Notes: generated from the sequence alone by a model not told the origin. 64,000 nt of DNA from Pseudomonas monteilii NBRC 103158 = DSM 14164 (GCF_000730605.1 NZ_BBIS01000003.1:62001-126000), one strand, 5' to 3'. Shown: positions 9,259 to 18,517, counted from the first letter of the stretch. Numbers and translations are program-made.

Positions 9259-10037
9259 GCACACTGCCGAACCTGAGAGTCGCCCTGGTGCAAACCACCC
9301 TGGCCTGGCACGACCGCGAGGCCAACTATGCGCACTTCGAGGTGCTGCTGGAGCAGGTGGGCGAGGTGGACCTGGTAATCCTGCCGGAAATGTTCACCAC
9401 TGGTTTCTCGATGCAATCGGAAAGCCTGTGCGAGCCGGAGAACGGCCCGACCTACAAGTGGCTGAAGGCCCAGGCGAAGAAATGCAACGCGGTGATTACC
9501 GGTAGCGTGATCATCCAGGCCGCTGACGGCAGCCACCGCAACCGCCTGCTGTGGGCGCGGCCGGATGGCGAAATTCTGCATTACGACAAGCGCCACCTGT
9601 TCCGCATGGCCGGTGAGCACAAGCACTACACCCCGGGCGAGCGCCAGGTCCAGTTCGAGCTCAAGGGCTGGCGAATTCGCCCACTGATCTGCTACGACCT
9701 GCGCTTCCCGGTGTGGAGCCGCGATGCCCAGGACACCGACCTGCTGCTGTACACCGCTAACTGGCCGGCTGCGCGGCGCCAACACTGGAACCGGCTGCTG
9801 CCGGCGCGGGGGATCGAGAACCTGTGCTATGTGGCAGCGGTTAACCGGGTGGGGACGGATGGCAAAGGCTTTGCGTATTCGGGCGATAGCCAGGTGCTGG
9901 ACTTCCAGGGTGAGAGCCTGCTCAGTGCCGGGGAAGCGGACGGGGTGTTCACTGCAGTGTTGAGCGCGGCGGAGCTGGCGGCTTACCGGGCCAAGTTCCC
10001 GGCCAACCTGGATGCCGATACCTTCGAGCTTCACTGA
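9246..10037 (+). CDS. yafV: Omega-amidase, YafV/NIT2-type carbon-nitrogen hydrolase
   Basis: A 263-residue nitrilase-superfamily enzyme. The catalytic triad is visible: Glu48 in ILPEMFTTGF, Lys115 in DKRHLF and Cys149 in ICYDLRFP, all matching the YafV subgroup. The predicted reaction is hydrolysis of alpha-ketoglutaramate to 2-oxoglutarate and ammonia, which pulls glutamine-dependent transamination forward. The ATG at 9246 overlaps the aminotransferase by 13 bases, so the two are made from one message. A second nitrilase-family gene of a different subgroup begins at 63717. Confidence 0.88.
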   Translation: MRDLSTLPNLRVALVQTTLAWHDREANYAHFEVLLEQVGEVDLVILPEMFTTGFSMQSESLCEPENGPTYKWLKAQAKKCNAVITGSVIIQAADGSHRNRLLWARPDGEILHYDKRHLFRMAGEHKHYTPGERQVQFELKGWRIRPLICYDLRFPVWSRDAQDTDLLLYTANWPAARRQHWNRLLPARGIENLCYVAAVNRVGTDGKGFAYSGDSQVLDFQGESLLSAGEADGVFTAVLSAAELAAYRAKFPANLDADTFELH

Positions 10038-10048
10038 CGGCCTGAACT

Positions 10049-10142
10049 GGCCCTATCGCCGGCAAGCCAGCTCCCACAGGTACTGCACAGTATTCGAAAT
10101 CTGTGAGGACCCTGTGGGAGCGGGCTTGCCGGCGAAGAGGCC
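10049..10142. repeat. Paired REP palindromes between convergent genes
   Basis: Two REP units face each other (GCCGGCAAGCCAGCTCCCACAG and CTGTGGGAGCGGGCTTGCCGGC), separated by about 30 bases. They fill the gap between the convergent omega-amidase and piuB genes and could form one long hairpin that acts as a bidirectional terminator. Confidence 0.75.
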
Positions 10143-10166
10143 GGCGCTGGTTACATTAATTTTCGA

Positions 10167-12722
10167 TCAATACACATCCCGCCGATACCGGCCATCCTCG
10201 ATCAGTTGCTGTACAGCAGCGTCCCCAAGCATGCCGTTCAGCGCAGCATCTACCCCCGCAGCCATCCCTTGCAGGCTGCCGCAGACATACACACAGGCGC
10301 CATCCGCCACCCAGCGTTTGAACTCCTCGGCCTGCTGCAGCAACACATCCTGCACATACACCTTCTCAGCCTGATCGCGTGAAAACGCGAGATCCAGCCG
10401 TGCCAGGTCGCCGCTGTCCAGCCAGCCTTGCAGCTCATCGCCACACAGCAGGTCATGCGCCCGGTTACGCTCGCCGAACAGCAGCCAGTTACGCTGCTCG
10501 CCAGCATTCACCCGCGCCCGAATCAGGCTACGCAGGCCGGCCAGGCCGGTGCCGTTACCGATCAGAATCATCGGTGCGGCACTTTCCGGCAGGTGGAAAC
10601 CGCTGTTACGCCGCAGGCGCAGGCTCAAGGTGCCGTTCAGCGGCAGGTACTCGGTCAGCCAGCCCGAGCCCAGGCCCAGGTGGCCATCGGCGTGGCGTTC
10701 CTGGCGCACGATCAGCTCCAGCACGCCATCGCTGGCGATCGAGGCGATGGAGTATTCGCGGCTGCCGATCGGCACCAGTGCATCGATCAACGCCTGCGGC
10801 TGCAAGCCGATCAAGTGATCACGACGTGCCGGCAACTGGCGGCCAGCGAGGGCCTGGGCCAGGGTTTCGCTCAGGCCATTCACCTGCACCTTGGCGCTGG
10901 CGTCCAGCGCCAGGCCATTGAGGAAGGCGTCGACACGGGGCTGGCCATTGAGCGGTAGGATCTCCACCAGGTCGCCAGCCTCCCAGCTGGCAGGCGCTTC
11001 CGGTTGCAAGCCAAGCAGGTACACCGGCTGCCCTTGGCTGCCTGGGTTCAACAGTTCGCGGCGCACCAGTGACCAGTTGGCAAAGCTCGGCGGCTGCCAG
11101 GCGGCCACCGGCTGGGCGCCGGTCAGTTGCGCCAGTTCTTGCTGCCACTGCTGCAGCGCTGCCTGGTCGGCATTGTCCACTTCCACCGGGCTGAACGCGC
11201 TGCTGGCGCCGCGCTCACCCAGCCATGCCTGCAAGCGGCGGGCGAAGCCGCAGAAGTGCGGATACTGGCGGTCGCCGAGGGCGAGTACAGCGTAGCTGAG
11301 GTTGTTCAGCGCCCAAGGTTGGCCAAGCACCTTGCGCTCGAAGGCGCGGGCGCTGTCGGGGGCTTCGCCGTCGCCGAAGGTGCTGACCACGAACAGCGCG
11401 CGGCGGGCTTGTCGAAGGTCGTTTTCACCCAGTTCGGCCAGGGCGCGCACCTGTACCGGCATGCCCGCTGCTTGCAGCTGCCCGGCGCTCTGCCAGGCCA
11501 GTTGCTCGGCAAAGCCGCTTTGGCTGGCAAAACTGATCAGCCAGCTTTCGCCGCTGCCATTGTTGCTGGCAACGTTGCCACGGGCCTCGCGCACCTGGCG
11601 CTTCTTGCGGCGGCGGTCGAGGTATAGCAGCCAGCCGGTGACGAAGAACAGCGGCATGGTCAGGCTGGCGATGGTGACGATGATGCGGCCCGGCAGGCCG
11701 AAGTATTCGCCAACGTGCAGGGCGTAGACGCTTTGCAGCAGCTGGGCCTTGAAGGACTTATCGGTGTAGCGGTCGTGGTTTTTCACCTGTCCGGTGGCCG
11801 GGTCCAGCACCAAGGTGTTGAACGCGCGCGGGTGATCGGCGTTGTCCAGCAAGTAAAACAGGTTGGCAGGCTGGCCACCCGCCGGCGGCAGGCGCAGGTT
11901 ATACATGGCCAGGCCTGGGCCGGCAGCGTTTTTGAGGTTGGCCCAGATCGCGTCATAGTCGACCACCAGCGGCGGGGCGTTCTTGTCGACTTTCTGCGGC
12001 CCGTGGCGGCCACGGCCTTCGCCGCGTTTTTGTTGCTGGCCCGCGGCCGGCTTGTCGGCCAGCAGCTTGTTCAGGCCTTCGCGGTACCATTCATAGGACC
12101 AGAACAGCCCGGTAAGGGCGAACAGCAGATAGAACAGCAGGCACCAGGTACCGGCCACGGCGTGCAGGTCCCAGTTGAAGGCTCGGCCTTTCTTCGCCCA
12201 GTCGAAGGTCAGCCAGGTGCGCCAGTCCAGTGCCTTGCGCGGCCAGCGCAGGTACAGGCCGGAGAGGCAGAAGAACACCAGCATCAGGGTGCAGGCACCG
12301 GTAATCTGCCGGCCGGTGTCGCCCATGGCCAGGAAGCGGTGCAGGTTGAGCATGAGGTTGAAGAAGCCTTGCCCGGCCACTTTGCCCTTGAGTTCGCCGG
12401 TGTAGGGGTCGGCATAGCGCAGCTCGCCACGGCGTTCGCCTGGTGGCGGCATGAAGAAGATCCGTGCGGCGTTGCCTTCACGCACGTCGACCCACAGCAT
12501 CGACACCTTGTCGTGTTGCTGGGCCTCGACTCGCTGGACCAGCTCGGCTGGCGGCAGCACGCCTTCGGCGCGCACCTCTACCTTGAGCACATCGGCATTG
12601 AATGCGCGCAGCAGTTCTTCCTGGAACGAGTACAAGGCCCCCGTGATGCCCATCAGGGCCAGCACCAGGCCAGCGGTGATGCCAAAGAACCAGTGCAATT
12701 GGAACAGCGTCTTCTTCACCAC
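10167..12722 (-). CDS. piuB: PiuB-type ferric-siderophore reductase: PepSY membrane domain fused to flavodoxin and FAD/NAD reductase domains
   Basis: A large multidomain oxidoreductase of about 851 residues. The N-terminal 370 residues are a PepSY-associated membrane domain with about four helices and histidines in LHWFFG, LNLHRF and WDLHAVAG that could bind haem. A flavodoxin-like domain follows at about 390-530, and an FAD/NAD(P)H sulfite-reductase-like module covers about 560-851 ([33 protein letters not shown]). The layout and its neighbour match P. aeruginosa PiuB beside PiuA. The likely role is reduction of iron from imported siderophores at the inner membrane. The GTG at 12722 has a good AAGGTGA upstream; a GTG three codons earlier is also possible. 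Confidence 0.85.
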   Translation of the reverse strand: MVKKTLFQLHWFFGITAGLVLALMGITGALYSFQEELLRAFNADVLKVEVRAEGVLPPAELVQRVEAQQHDKVSMLWVDVREGNAARIFFMPPPGERRGELRYADPYTGELKGKVAGQGFFNLMLNLHRFLAMGDTGRQITGACTLMLVFFCLSGLYLRWPRKALDWRTWLTFDWAKKGRAFNWDLHAVAGTWCLLFYLLFALTGLFWSYEWYREGLNKLLADKPAAGQQQKRGEGRGRHGPQKVDKNAPPLVVDYDAIWANLKNAAGPGLAMYNLRLPPAGGQPANLFYLLDNADHPRAFNTLVLDPATGQVKNHDRYTDKSFKAQLLQSVYALHVGEYFGLPGRIIVTIASLTMPLFFVTGWLLYLDRRRKKRQVREARGNVASNNGSGESWLISFASQSGFAEQLAWQSAGQLQAAGMPVQVRALAELGENDLRQARRALFVVSTFGDGEAPDSARAFERKVLGQPWALNNLSYAVLALGDRQYPHFCGFARRLQAWLGERGASSAFSPVEVDNADQAALQQWQQELAQLTGAQPVAAWQPPSFANWSLVRRELLNPGSQGQPVYLLGLQPEAPASWEAGDLVEILPLNGQPRVDAFLNGLALDASAKVQVNGLSETLAQALAGRQLPARRDHLIGLQPQALIDALVPIGSREYSIASIASDGVLELIVRQERHADGHLGLGSGWLTEYLPLNGTLSLRLRRNSGFHLPESAAPMILIGNGTGLAGLRSLIRARVNAGEQRNWLLFGERNRAHDLLCGDELQGWLDSGDLARLDLAFSRDQAEKVYVQDVLLQQAEEFKRWVADGACVYVCGSLQGMAAGVDAALNGMLGDAAVQQLIEDGRYRRDVY

Positions 12723-12778
12723 GTCTCTCACCTTGTGTTGCTGCCGCTACCTGCGCGGCGTGCATTATGCCTTGATAC

Positions 12779-12815
12779 GCAAAAGCCCCGCTCACTGGTA
12801 TGAACGGGGCTTTGG
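12779..12815 (-). terminator. Terminator of piuA
   Basis: A 9-bp perfect stem (AAAGCCCCG at 12782-12790 with CGGGGCTTT at 12805-12813) lies just after the receptor gene on the minus strand, with an A/T flank on both sides. It sits between piuA and piuB, so piuB may have its own promoter or depend on read-through. Confidence 0.7.
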
Positions 12816-12824
12816 GCTGCTGCG

Positions 12825-15116
12825 TTAGAAGTGAACGCTGGTGGTCAACAGTGCAGTCCGCCCGGCCGCCTGGTTGGCGAAGTGGGTGGAGAAGGCCTTG
12901 TCGTAGTACACCTCGTTGGTCAGGTTCTGCACGTTCAGCTGCAGGTCGACGTTCTTGGTCAGCTTGTAGGCCGCCATGGCGTCGTAGCGAACGTAGCTGT
13001 CGACCATGGTGGTGTTGGCTACGCTGCCGTACACGTCATCCACGTAGAACGCACCGCCACCGATGGTCAGCTTCGGCGTGATCGCGTAAGTGGTCCACAA
13101 GCTGGCGCTGTTGTTTGGCGTGTTCGGCAGTTGGTTGCCGTCGTTGGCCTTGCCCAGCGGGCCGCCGTCGATCTGGCGTGCCTGCATGTAGGTGTAGCCG
13201 GCGAACACCTGCCATTTATCGGTCAGCTTGCCGCTGGCAGACAGTTCAATACCTTGCACGCGGGTTTCACCGACGTTCTCGTAGGTGTTGGTGTTGACCT
13301 GTACCCGGGCGTTTTCTTTCTCGGTGCGGAACAGCGCCGCAGCCAGAGACAGGCGCTCGTCAAGCAGGTTCCACTTGGTGCCGATCTCGTAGTTGGTGGT
13401 TTCTTCCGGCTCCATATCGCTGGCAAGCAGATTCCCGTTGCGGTCAGGTGTGCCACCCAGCGGGTTGCCTTCGGTACCTTCGCCGAGCATGGTGCCTGGT
13501 GGCGTAGCGGAGGTGGCGTAGGACACGTAGATGCTGCCGTTTTCGGCCGGCTTCCACACCAGACCCAGTTGGCCGGTCACGAACTCGCTGACGTCGTTGC
13601 CTTTGGCAGTGGTGGTGCCAGCGGCGTTGTAGGTTTTGTAGTCGGTGTCGAAGTGGTCGTATCGCAGGCCCATGTTGACCAGCCACTCGGGGGTCAGCTC
13701 CAGGGTGTCGAATACATAGATCGCGCGGGTCTTGCTGTTGGTGGTGGTGCCAGCGTAGTTGCGCGAGATGGTGCCGTTCCACGGATCATCCGGGTTCGGG
13801 TTGCTCAGCGAGGTGCAGTTGTACCCGCTGGTGGAGCCGATCATGCCCGGGGTGCAGTTGGTATTGGCGCTGCCGCCTGGGACGGTGTCGGTGTCAACGG
13901 TGTAGCTGGAGCGCTCGCTTTCTTCACGGCTCAGCTCGATACCGGTGGAGAAGCTGTTTTTCAAACCACCGACATAGAACTCGCCGAACAGGTCGGTCTG
14001 GTTGGTGGTGGTGGCGGTATTACCCACCCGGGTGTTGGCACGACGCCACACGCTGCCGTTGTTGACGTTGCCCTTGCTGTCGTCAGGCTGGGTCAGGATG
14101 TAGTCCTGCATGCTGTTGCCGTGACGCAGGGTGTTCTTGATGGTCAGCGCGTCGGTCAGGTCGTGCTCGATGGCGAAGGTGGCGATGTCCACGCGGGTCT
14201 TGCGGAAGTCGCGACCGGTCAGGCCGTAGAAGTTATCGCTGTCGCCGCCGTCATTCGGTTTGCTCGGGTGCGCCGAGGTGCGCCCGGCGCTGCCGTTGGT
14301 CGGGATGGTGTAGGGGATGCTCGAATCCGGCAGGTCGTCGCTTTCCAGGTGGTAGTAGTCAAGGTTGACGCGGGTTGGCGTGCCCAGGCCGAAGGCCAGC
14401 GACGGGGCGATACCCCAGCGGTCGTAGTTGACCTTGTCGCGGCCGGCGACGTTGCTTTCGTGGGTCATCAGGTTCAGGCGGCCGGCAACGGTATCGCTGA
14501 ACTGGTAGTTGCCATCGAAGGTGTAGCGCTGGGTCTGGTCGCTGCCCCAAGTCCAGGCGCCGTCGAGCGAGTTGCCAAGGTGCGCGCGCTTGCTCACCAG
14601 GTTGATGGTGCCGCCTGCAGCGCCACGGCCACCGATGGCCGAGTTAGGGCCCTTGGCCACTTCCACCGACTCGATGGCGAAAATTTCGCGGGTTTGCGCG
14701 CCAGTGTCTCGTACGCCGTCCAGGTAGGTATCACCCTGGGCATCGAAGCCACGAATGAACGGGCGGTCGCCTTGCGGGTTGCCGCCTTCGCCAGCACCGA
14801 AGGTAATGCCCGGCACAGTGCGCAGTGCGTCCTGCAGGGTCAAGGCATTGGTGTCCTTGATCACTTGCTGCGGGATCACGGTAACCGAGCGCGGGGTGTC
14901 TAACAGCGGCGCGGTGTACTTCTGCGAGGAGGCCTTTTCAACCTTGTAATCGGTGCTGGCTTGTTCAGCCTTGCCATTGACGCTGGTGGCGTCGAGGGTG
15001 ATGGCGCTGGTGGCGGCCGGGTCGGCGGCGTAGACCGACGTGGCGCTAAGGGCGACACCGATGGCAGACACGATCAGGCGTGGCGAACTCACAGCAGATG
15101 GTACGGACTGGCGCAT
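12825..15116 (-). CDS. piuA: TonB-dependent catecholate siderophore receptor, PiuA/Fiu type
   Basis: About 763 residues from ATG 15116, giving a signal peptide that ends at SATSVYAAD. The plug domain shows DTPRSVTVIPQQV, GITFGAGEGG, RPFIRGF and the conserved VEVAKGPNS. A 22-strand barrel follows and ends in the aromatic TSVHF. No STN signalling domain is present, so it is a plain transporter. Relatives (Fiu in E. coli, PiuA in P. aeruginosa) import iron complexed to catechols or monomers and are an entry route for siderophore-linked antibiotics. It is divergent from piuC, and piuB lies downstream. An upstream in-frame start would add a segment that overlaps the promoter. Confidence 0.92.
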   Translation of the reverse strand: MRQSVPSAVSSPRLIVSAIGVALSATSVYAADPAATSAITLDATSVNGKAEQASTDYKVEKASSQKYTAPLLDTPRSVTVIPQQVIKDTNALTLQDALRTVPGITFGAGEGGNPQGDRPFIRGFDAQGDTYLDGVRDTGAQTREIFAIESVEVAKGPNSAIGGRGAAGGTINLVSKRAHLGNSLDGAWTWGSDQTQRYTFDGNYQFSDTVAGRLNLMTHESNVAGRDKVNYDRWGIAPSLAFGLGTPTRVNLDYYHLESDDLPDSSIPYTIPTNGSAGRTSAHPSKPNDGGDSDNFYGLTGRDFRKTRVDIATFAIEHDLTDALTIKNTLRHGNSMQDYILTQPDDSKGNVNNGSVWRRANTRVGNTATTTNQTDLFGEFYVGGLKNSFSTGIELSREESERSSYTVDTDTVPGGSANTNCTPGMIGSTSGYNCTSLSNPNPDDPWNGTISRNYAGTTTNSKTRAIYVFDTLELTPEWLVNMGLRYDHFDTDYKTYNAAGTTTAKGNDVSEFVTGQLGLVWKPAENGSIYVSYATSATPPGTMLGEGTEGNPLGGTPDRNGNLLASDMEPEETTNYEIGTKWNLLDERLSLAAALFRTEKENARVQVNTNTYENVGETRVQGIELSASGKLTDKWQVFAGYTYMQARQIDGGPLGKANDGNQLPNTPNNSASLWTTYAITPKLTIGGGAFYVDDVYGSVANTTMVDSYVRYDAMAAYKLTKNVDLQLNVQNLTNEVYYDKAFSTHFANQAAGRTALLTTSVHF

Positions 15117-15164
15117 TGCTAAGGACCTTCCCCAAGGTGTTGAGGCGGCGGATCTTAATGTAAG

Positions 15165-15183
15165 CAATTGTGACTCACAATTG
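15165..15183. promoter_or_regulatory. Perfect inverted repeat upstream of piuA
   Basis: CAATTGTG-ACT-CACAATTG is an 8-bp perfect dyad with a three-base spacer, 49 bases upstream of the piuA start. It looks like a dimeric repressor or activator operator. It matches the Fur consensus poorly, so the factor is unknown. Confidence 0.5.
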
Positions 15184-15289
15184 AGATTCGTTACCATTCG
15201 TGAGGAATTTACAATCTTTACAATTTGCCTTTACGGTTTCATCCAGCTGAAACGTCTTAAGCGGCGAATGGGGCTTGTGCAGCGCAAAA

Positions 15290-15308
15290 GGGAATCAATA
15301 TCATTGGC
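15290..15308. promoter_or_regulatory. Candidate Fur box upstream of piuC
   Basis: Read on the minus strand, the core AATGATATTGATT matches 11 of the 13 central bases of the Fur consensus (AATGATAATCATT); the full 19-mer matches 13. It lies 31 bases upstream of the piuC ATG. Fur control is expected because PiuC and PiuA are iron-starvation proteins. Confidence 0.45.
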
Positions 15309-15338
15309 GCCTTTACACTTCCTAACGGTGCTGCTGCC

Positions 15339-16019
15339 ATGCTGCTTCACATCCCAGGCCTGTTCGACGCTGATGAGCTGGCCCGTATTCGCCAGGCGCT
15401 GGAGCAGGCCGACTGGGCTGATGGCAAGGCTACGGCTGGCTACCAGTCGGCCAAGGCCAAGCACAACCTGCAGTTGCCGGAAGGGCACCCGCTGGCCAAG
15501 GAGATTGGCAGCGCGCTGATCGACCGGCTGTGGAAAACTCCGCGCTTCATGTCGGCGGCCTTGCCACACAAGGTGTTCCCGCCGCTGATCAACTGCTACC
15601 GCGAAGGCGGCAACTTCGGTTTCCACATCGACAACGCCCTGCGCCAGCCCAAGGGCAGCCCGGAGCGGGTGCGTACCGACCTGTCTTCCACGCTGTTCCT
15701 CAGCGACCCGGACAGCTACGACGGTGGCGAGTTGGTGATTCAGGACACTTACGGCGTGCAGCAGGTCAAGTTGGCCGCCGGTGACCTGGTGCTGTACCCC
15801 GGCACCAGCCTGCACAAGGTAAACCCGGTAACCCGTGGCCAGCGTTACGCCGCATTTTTCTGGACCCAGAGCCTGGTGCGTGAGGACAGCCAGCGGACGC
15901 TGTTGTTCGAGATGGATAACGCTATCCAGCAATTGACTGCCGATGTGCCGGACCATCCGTCGCTGCTGCAACTGACCGGCACGTACCACAACCTGCTGCG
16001 CCGCTGGGCTGAGGTATGA
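15339..16019 (+). CDS. piuC: PiuC, Fe(II)/2-oxoglutarate-dependent PKHD-type hydroxylase
   Basis: A 226-residue dioxygenase. The iron-binding facial triad is visible as His96 and Asp98 in FHIDNA and His159 in LHKVNPV, and Arg169 in GQRYAAFFW is the likely 2-oxoglutarate ligand. The C-terminal extension after residue 180 is typical of the PiuC/YbiX group. It is divergent from piuA; in P. aeruginosa and E. coli (ybiX-fiu) the oxygenase is likewise next to the receptor. Its substrate is not established; a role in siderophore or iron handling is inferred from context. The Sel1 gene follows after three bases, so the two form an operon. Confidence 0.92.
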   Translation: MLLHIPGLFDADELARIRQALEQADWADGKATAGYQSAKAKHNLQLPEGHPLAKEIGSALIDRLWKTPRFMSAALPHKVFPPLINCYREGGNFGFHIDNALRQPKGSPERVRTDLSSTLFLSDPDSYDGGELVIQDTYGVQQVKLAAGDLVLYPGTSLHKVNPVTRGQRYAAFFWTQSLVREDSQRTLLFEMDNAIQQLTADVPDHPSLLQLTGTYHNLLRRWAEV

Positions 16020-16022
16020 GCC

Positions 16023-16790
16023 GTGTCCTACCAGTTGCGACGTGAGGAAGTGGTGGATGTGGCCGGTTTGCAGGCCATGCTGGAGGAAAGCCCCGGCAAG
16101 GCCGCTCAGGCGATTCTGGCGGCAGCGGGGCAGGGCGCGGTCGAGGCGCAGTTGCTGTTGGGGCAGATCCTGCTGGATGGCCGTGGAATCCAGGAGGATG
16201 CCACCGTGGCCCGGCGTTGGTTTGGCATCGCCGCACAGGGCGGCAGTGCCATGGCGCACAACATGCTCGGGCGTTGCCTGGAGCATGGTTGGGGCGGCGA
16301 GCCGAGCCTGACGCAGGCGGCCATCCACTATGCGCGCGCGGCTGATGCCGGTTTGGATTGGGGCCTTTACAATCTGGGCAACCTGCTGGCCACTGGTCGC
16401 GGGGTGCCGGCCAATCAGGCGCAGGCACTGATGTGCTACGAGAAGGCTGCGCAGATGGGGCATGCCAAGTCGATGAACCTGTACGGGCGTTACCTGGAGC
16501 AGGGCATTGCAACGGCGCCAAGCCCGGCGCGAGCGGTGCGCTGGTATCGGCGTTCGGCTGAGGCTGGGGATTTTCGAGGGATGTTCAGCCTGGCGCTGGT
16601 ACTGGTAGAGCGCGGGCAGATGGCGGAGGCCGGGCAGTGGTTGGAGCGGGCGCGGGTTGAGGGGAACATGAATTTCCTGCGCGCTGCGTTGGTGACCTTG
16701 CAGGGCGCTGGGCCGGTGTTGATGGCCTTTGCGGGGCGGTATGCCGAGGAGATCGAACGGCGCGAAGACCGTTCCAATCCGACCGGTTGA
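16023..16790 (+). CDS. Sel1-repeat (TPR-like) protein
   Basis: A 255-residue soluble protein starting at GTG 16023, three bases after piuC. It is built of about five Sel1 repeats, with signatures such as AAQGGSAMAHNMLGRCLEHG, AADAGLDWGLYNLGNLLATG, AAQMGHAKSMNLYGRYLEQG and SAEAGDFRGMFSLALVLVER. There is no obvious signal peptide. Such repeats mediate protein-protein contacts. A Sel1-like gene follows piuC in other pseudomonads too, which suggests a helper role for the oxygenase, but no function can be read from the sequence. Confidence 0.8.
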   Translation: MSYQLRREEVVDVAGLQAMLEESPGKAAQAILAAAGQGAVEAQLLLGQILLDGRGIQEDATVARRWFGIAAQGGSAMAHNMLGRCLEHGWGGEPSLTQAAIHYARAADAGLDWGLYNLGNLLATGRGVPANQAQALMCYEKAAQMGHAKSMNLYGRYLEQGIATAPSPARAVRWYRRSAEAGDFRGMFSLALVLVERGQMAEAGQWLERARVEGNMNFLRAALVTLQGAGPVLMAFAGRYAEEIERREDRSNPTG

Positions 16791-16823
16791 CGCGGTCAGG
16801 TGTAGGAGCGGCCTTGGGGGCAC

Positions 16824-16854
16824 GCAAATAAAAACGAGGCCTTGCGGCCCCGTT
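16824..16854 (-). terminator. Terminator of speC
   Basis: On the minus strand AACGGGGCC-GCAA-GGCCTCGTT forms a 9-bp stem (one mismatch) with a GCAA tetraloop, followed by TTTTATTTG. It starts six bases after the speC stop. Between the convergent Sel1 and speC genes it may work in both directions. Confidence 0.8.
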
Positions 16855-16859
16855 CTGCA

Positions 16860-18023
16860 TTACAGGTAGTAAGCCTTCAGCGGCGGGAAGCCGTTGAATT
16901 CCACCGCGCTGTAGCTGGTGGTGTAGGCGCCGGTCGACAGCCAGTACAGGCGGTCACCGATGGCCAGGTTCAGCGGCAGGCCGTACTTGTAGTTTTCGTA
17001 CATGATGTCGGCGCTGTCGCAGGTCGGGCCGGCGATGACCACTTCTTCGGCTTCGCCTTTCTTCTCGGTCCAGATCGGGAACTTGATGGCTTCGTCCATG
17101 GTTTCGATCAGGCCGGAGAACTTGCCCACATCGGTGTAGATCCAGCGCTCGACGGCGGTACGCGACTTGCGCGCCACCAGCACCACTTCGCTGACCAGGA
17201 TACCGGCGTTGGCAATCAGCGAACGGCCTGGCTCCAGGATGATTTCCGGCAGCTCGTCACCGAAGTCTTCCTTCAGGAAGCGGATGATTTCTTCAGCGTA
17301 GGTTTCCAGGCTGTTGGTACGGGTGATGTAGTTGGCCGGGAAGCCGCCACCCATGTTGATCAGCTTGAGCTCGATGCCGTCTTCTTCCTTCAGGCGCTCG
17401 AAGATCACCTTGACCTTGGCAATGGCAGCATCCCACACGCTGATGTCGCGCTGCTGCGAGCCCACGTGGAAGGAGATGCCGTAAGGCACCAGGCCCAGGT
17501 CGCGGGCGAGGATCAGCAGGTCCATGGCCATGTCGGTCTGGCAGCCGAACTTGCGGGACAGCGGCCAGTCAGCCGTGGTCGAGCCTTCAGTCAGGATACG
17601 CACGTACACTTTCGAGCCCGGTGCGGCCTTGGCGATGTTGCGCAGGTCGGCTTCGGAGTCGGTGGCGTACAGGCGCACGCCCTTCTCGTAGAAGTAGCGG
17701 ATGTCCTTCGACTTCTTGATGGTGTTGCCGTAGCTGATACGGTCGGCGCTGACGCCACGGCCCAGCACTTTGTCCAGCTCGTAGATCGAGGCGATGTCGA
17801 AGCTCGAACCTTTCTCTTTGAGCAGGTCGATGATTTCGACGGCCGGGTTGGCCTTGACCGCGTAGTACACCTTGGCGAATTCGAAACCGGCGCGCAGGTC
17901 GTCATAGGCCTGGCTGATCATCTGGGTATCGATGAGTACGAACGGGGTTTCCTGCTTGTCGGCGAACGCCTTCATTTTCTGGAAGGTGTCACGCGCGAAA
18001 TAGTCTTCGACCTGGATCGACAT
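16860..18023 (-). CDS. speC: Ornithine decarboxylase (group IV, alanine-racemase fold)
   Basis: A 387-residue PLP enzyme that makes putrescine from ornithine. The PLP lysine is Lys57 in YYAVKANP, and HVGSQ, the glycine loop NMGGGFPANY, EPGRSLIANAG and the catalytic GPTCDSAD are all present. The ATG at 18023 gives the usual family length; an in-frame ATG five codons upstream is possible. A sigma70-like promoter is visible about 130 bases upstream. Some group members accept lysine too; ornithine is the best guess from family and the Pseudomonas speC context. It is not obviously part of the iron cluster. Confidence 0.93.
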   Translation of the reverse strand: MSIQVEDYFARDTFQKMKAFADKQETPFVLIDTQMISQAYDDLRAGFEFAKVYYAVKANPAVEIIDLLKEKGSSFDIASIYELDKVLGRGVSADRISYGNTIKKSKDIRYFYEKGVRLYATDSEADLRNIAKAAPGSKVYVRILTEGSTTADWPLSRKFGCQTDMAMDLLILARDLGLVPYGISFHVGSQQRDISVWDAAIAKVKVIFERLKEEDGIELKLINMGGGFPANYITRTNSLETYAEEIIRFLKEDFGDELPEIILEPGRSLIANAGILVSEVVLVARKSRTAVERWIYTDVGKFSGLIETMDEAIKFPIWTEKKGEAEEVVIAGPTCDSADIMYENYKYGLPLNLAIGDRLYWLSTGAYTTSYSAVEFNGFPPLKAYYL

Positions 18024-18154
18024 GCTCAGGGACTCCATGGGCAAACTGAAAGAATAAGTGGCTGCAAACTGAACGTCCTCCGTATCCCCACTTTGGTTCG
18101 CCTACTCAGTACTTGAGCCGGATGGATCGTTTCCAGCATGGACGTTCGGCGCGC

Positions 18155-18183
18155 ACTTTAGGGCGTGAAGAATGCAGAATCAA
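18155..18183 (-). promoter_or_regulatory. Sigma70-type promoter of speC
   Basis: Reading the minus strand, TTGATT (18183-18178) and TAAAGT (18160-18155) are separated by exactly 17 bases. The predicted transcript starts near 18148, giving a leader of about 125 bases. The rest of the 494-base gap (18024-18517) holds REP elements and the fecI promoter region. Confidence 0.55.
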
Positions 18184-18301
18184 CAGGTAATCCGGGCGTG
18201 ATCGGCGTGGATCGACGACCAGCCATTTGAATAGACGACCCATGTGACCGGCTGATGTTCCCCACGATGTTTCAAGCGTAAAAAATTGTGGAATAGACCG
18301 C

Positions 18302-18381
18302 ATTGGGGCCTTCGCCGGTAAACCCGCTCCTACAGGGTTTTCGCCATTCCTGTGGGAGCGGGTTTACCCGCGAAAGGGCCA
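18302..18381. repeat. Paired REP palindromes between speC and fecI-like gene
   Basis: GGTAAACCCGCTCCTACAGG and CCTGTGGGAGCGGGTTTACC are near-perfect inverted copies about 12 bases apart, each a REP unit of the type seen elsewhere in the window. They lie between divergent genes, outside both promoters. Confidence 0.75.
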
Positions 18382-18476
18382 GGGGTGTTCATATTTATGG
18401 CCACATTTTCCTGGTACCCACGTACAGGAAATGGCTCATAAATTTTTTGTTACCGACTGGCGGATTTGCTGGTTTT

Positions 18477-18495
18477 GATGAGAAACATTACTATT
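18477..18495. promoter_or_regulatory. Possible Fur box before the ECF sigma gene
   Basis: GATGAGAAACATTACTATT has only 11 of 19 matches to the Fur consensus but shows the AT-rich hexamer pattern and sits 22 bases before the start codon. Genes of this class are almost always Fur-repressed, so the site is plausible though weak. Confidence 0.35.
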
Positions 18496-18517
18496 CGCAC
18501 CCTTGTCTGCCTCCCTG

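Noticed and set aside
12831..14903. 690-codon plus-strand frame opposite piuA
   Set aside because: It is antisense to an unmistakable TonB receptor, rich in Val/Gly/Ala, with no recognisable motif.
15165..15183. Fur box for piuA
   Set aside because: The dyad CAATTGTG/CACAATTG matches very few of the 19 Fur consensus positions, so it is listed as an operator of unknown factor.
18106..18303. 65-codon frame on the minus strand upstream of speC
   Set aside because: A well-formed speC promoter (TTGATT-17-TAAAGT) lies inside it, it has no ribosome site, and the composition is unlike neighbouring genes.
18302..18381. CRISPR-like repeat
   Set aside because: Only two inverted units are present, without regular spacers; this is a REP pair.
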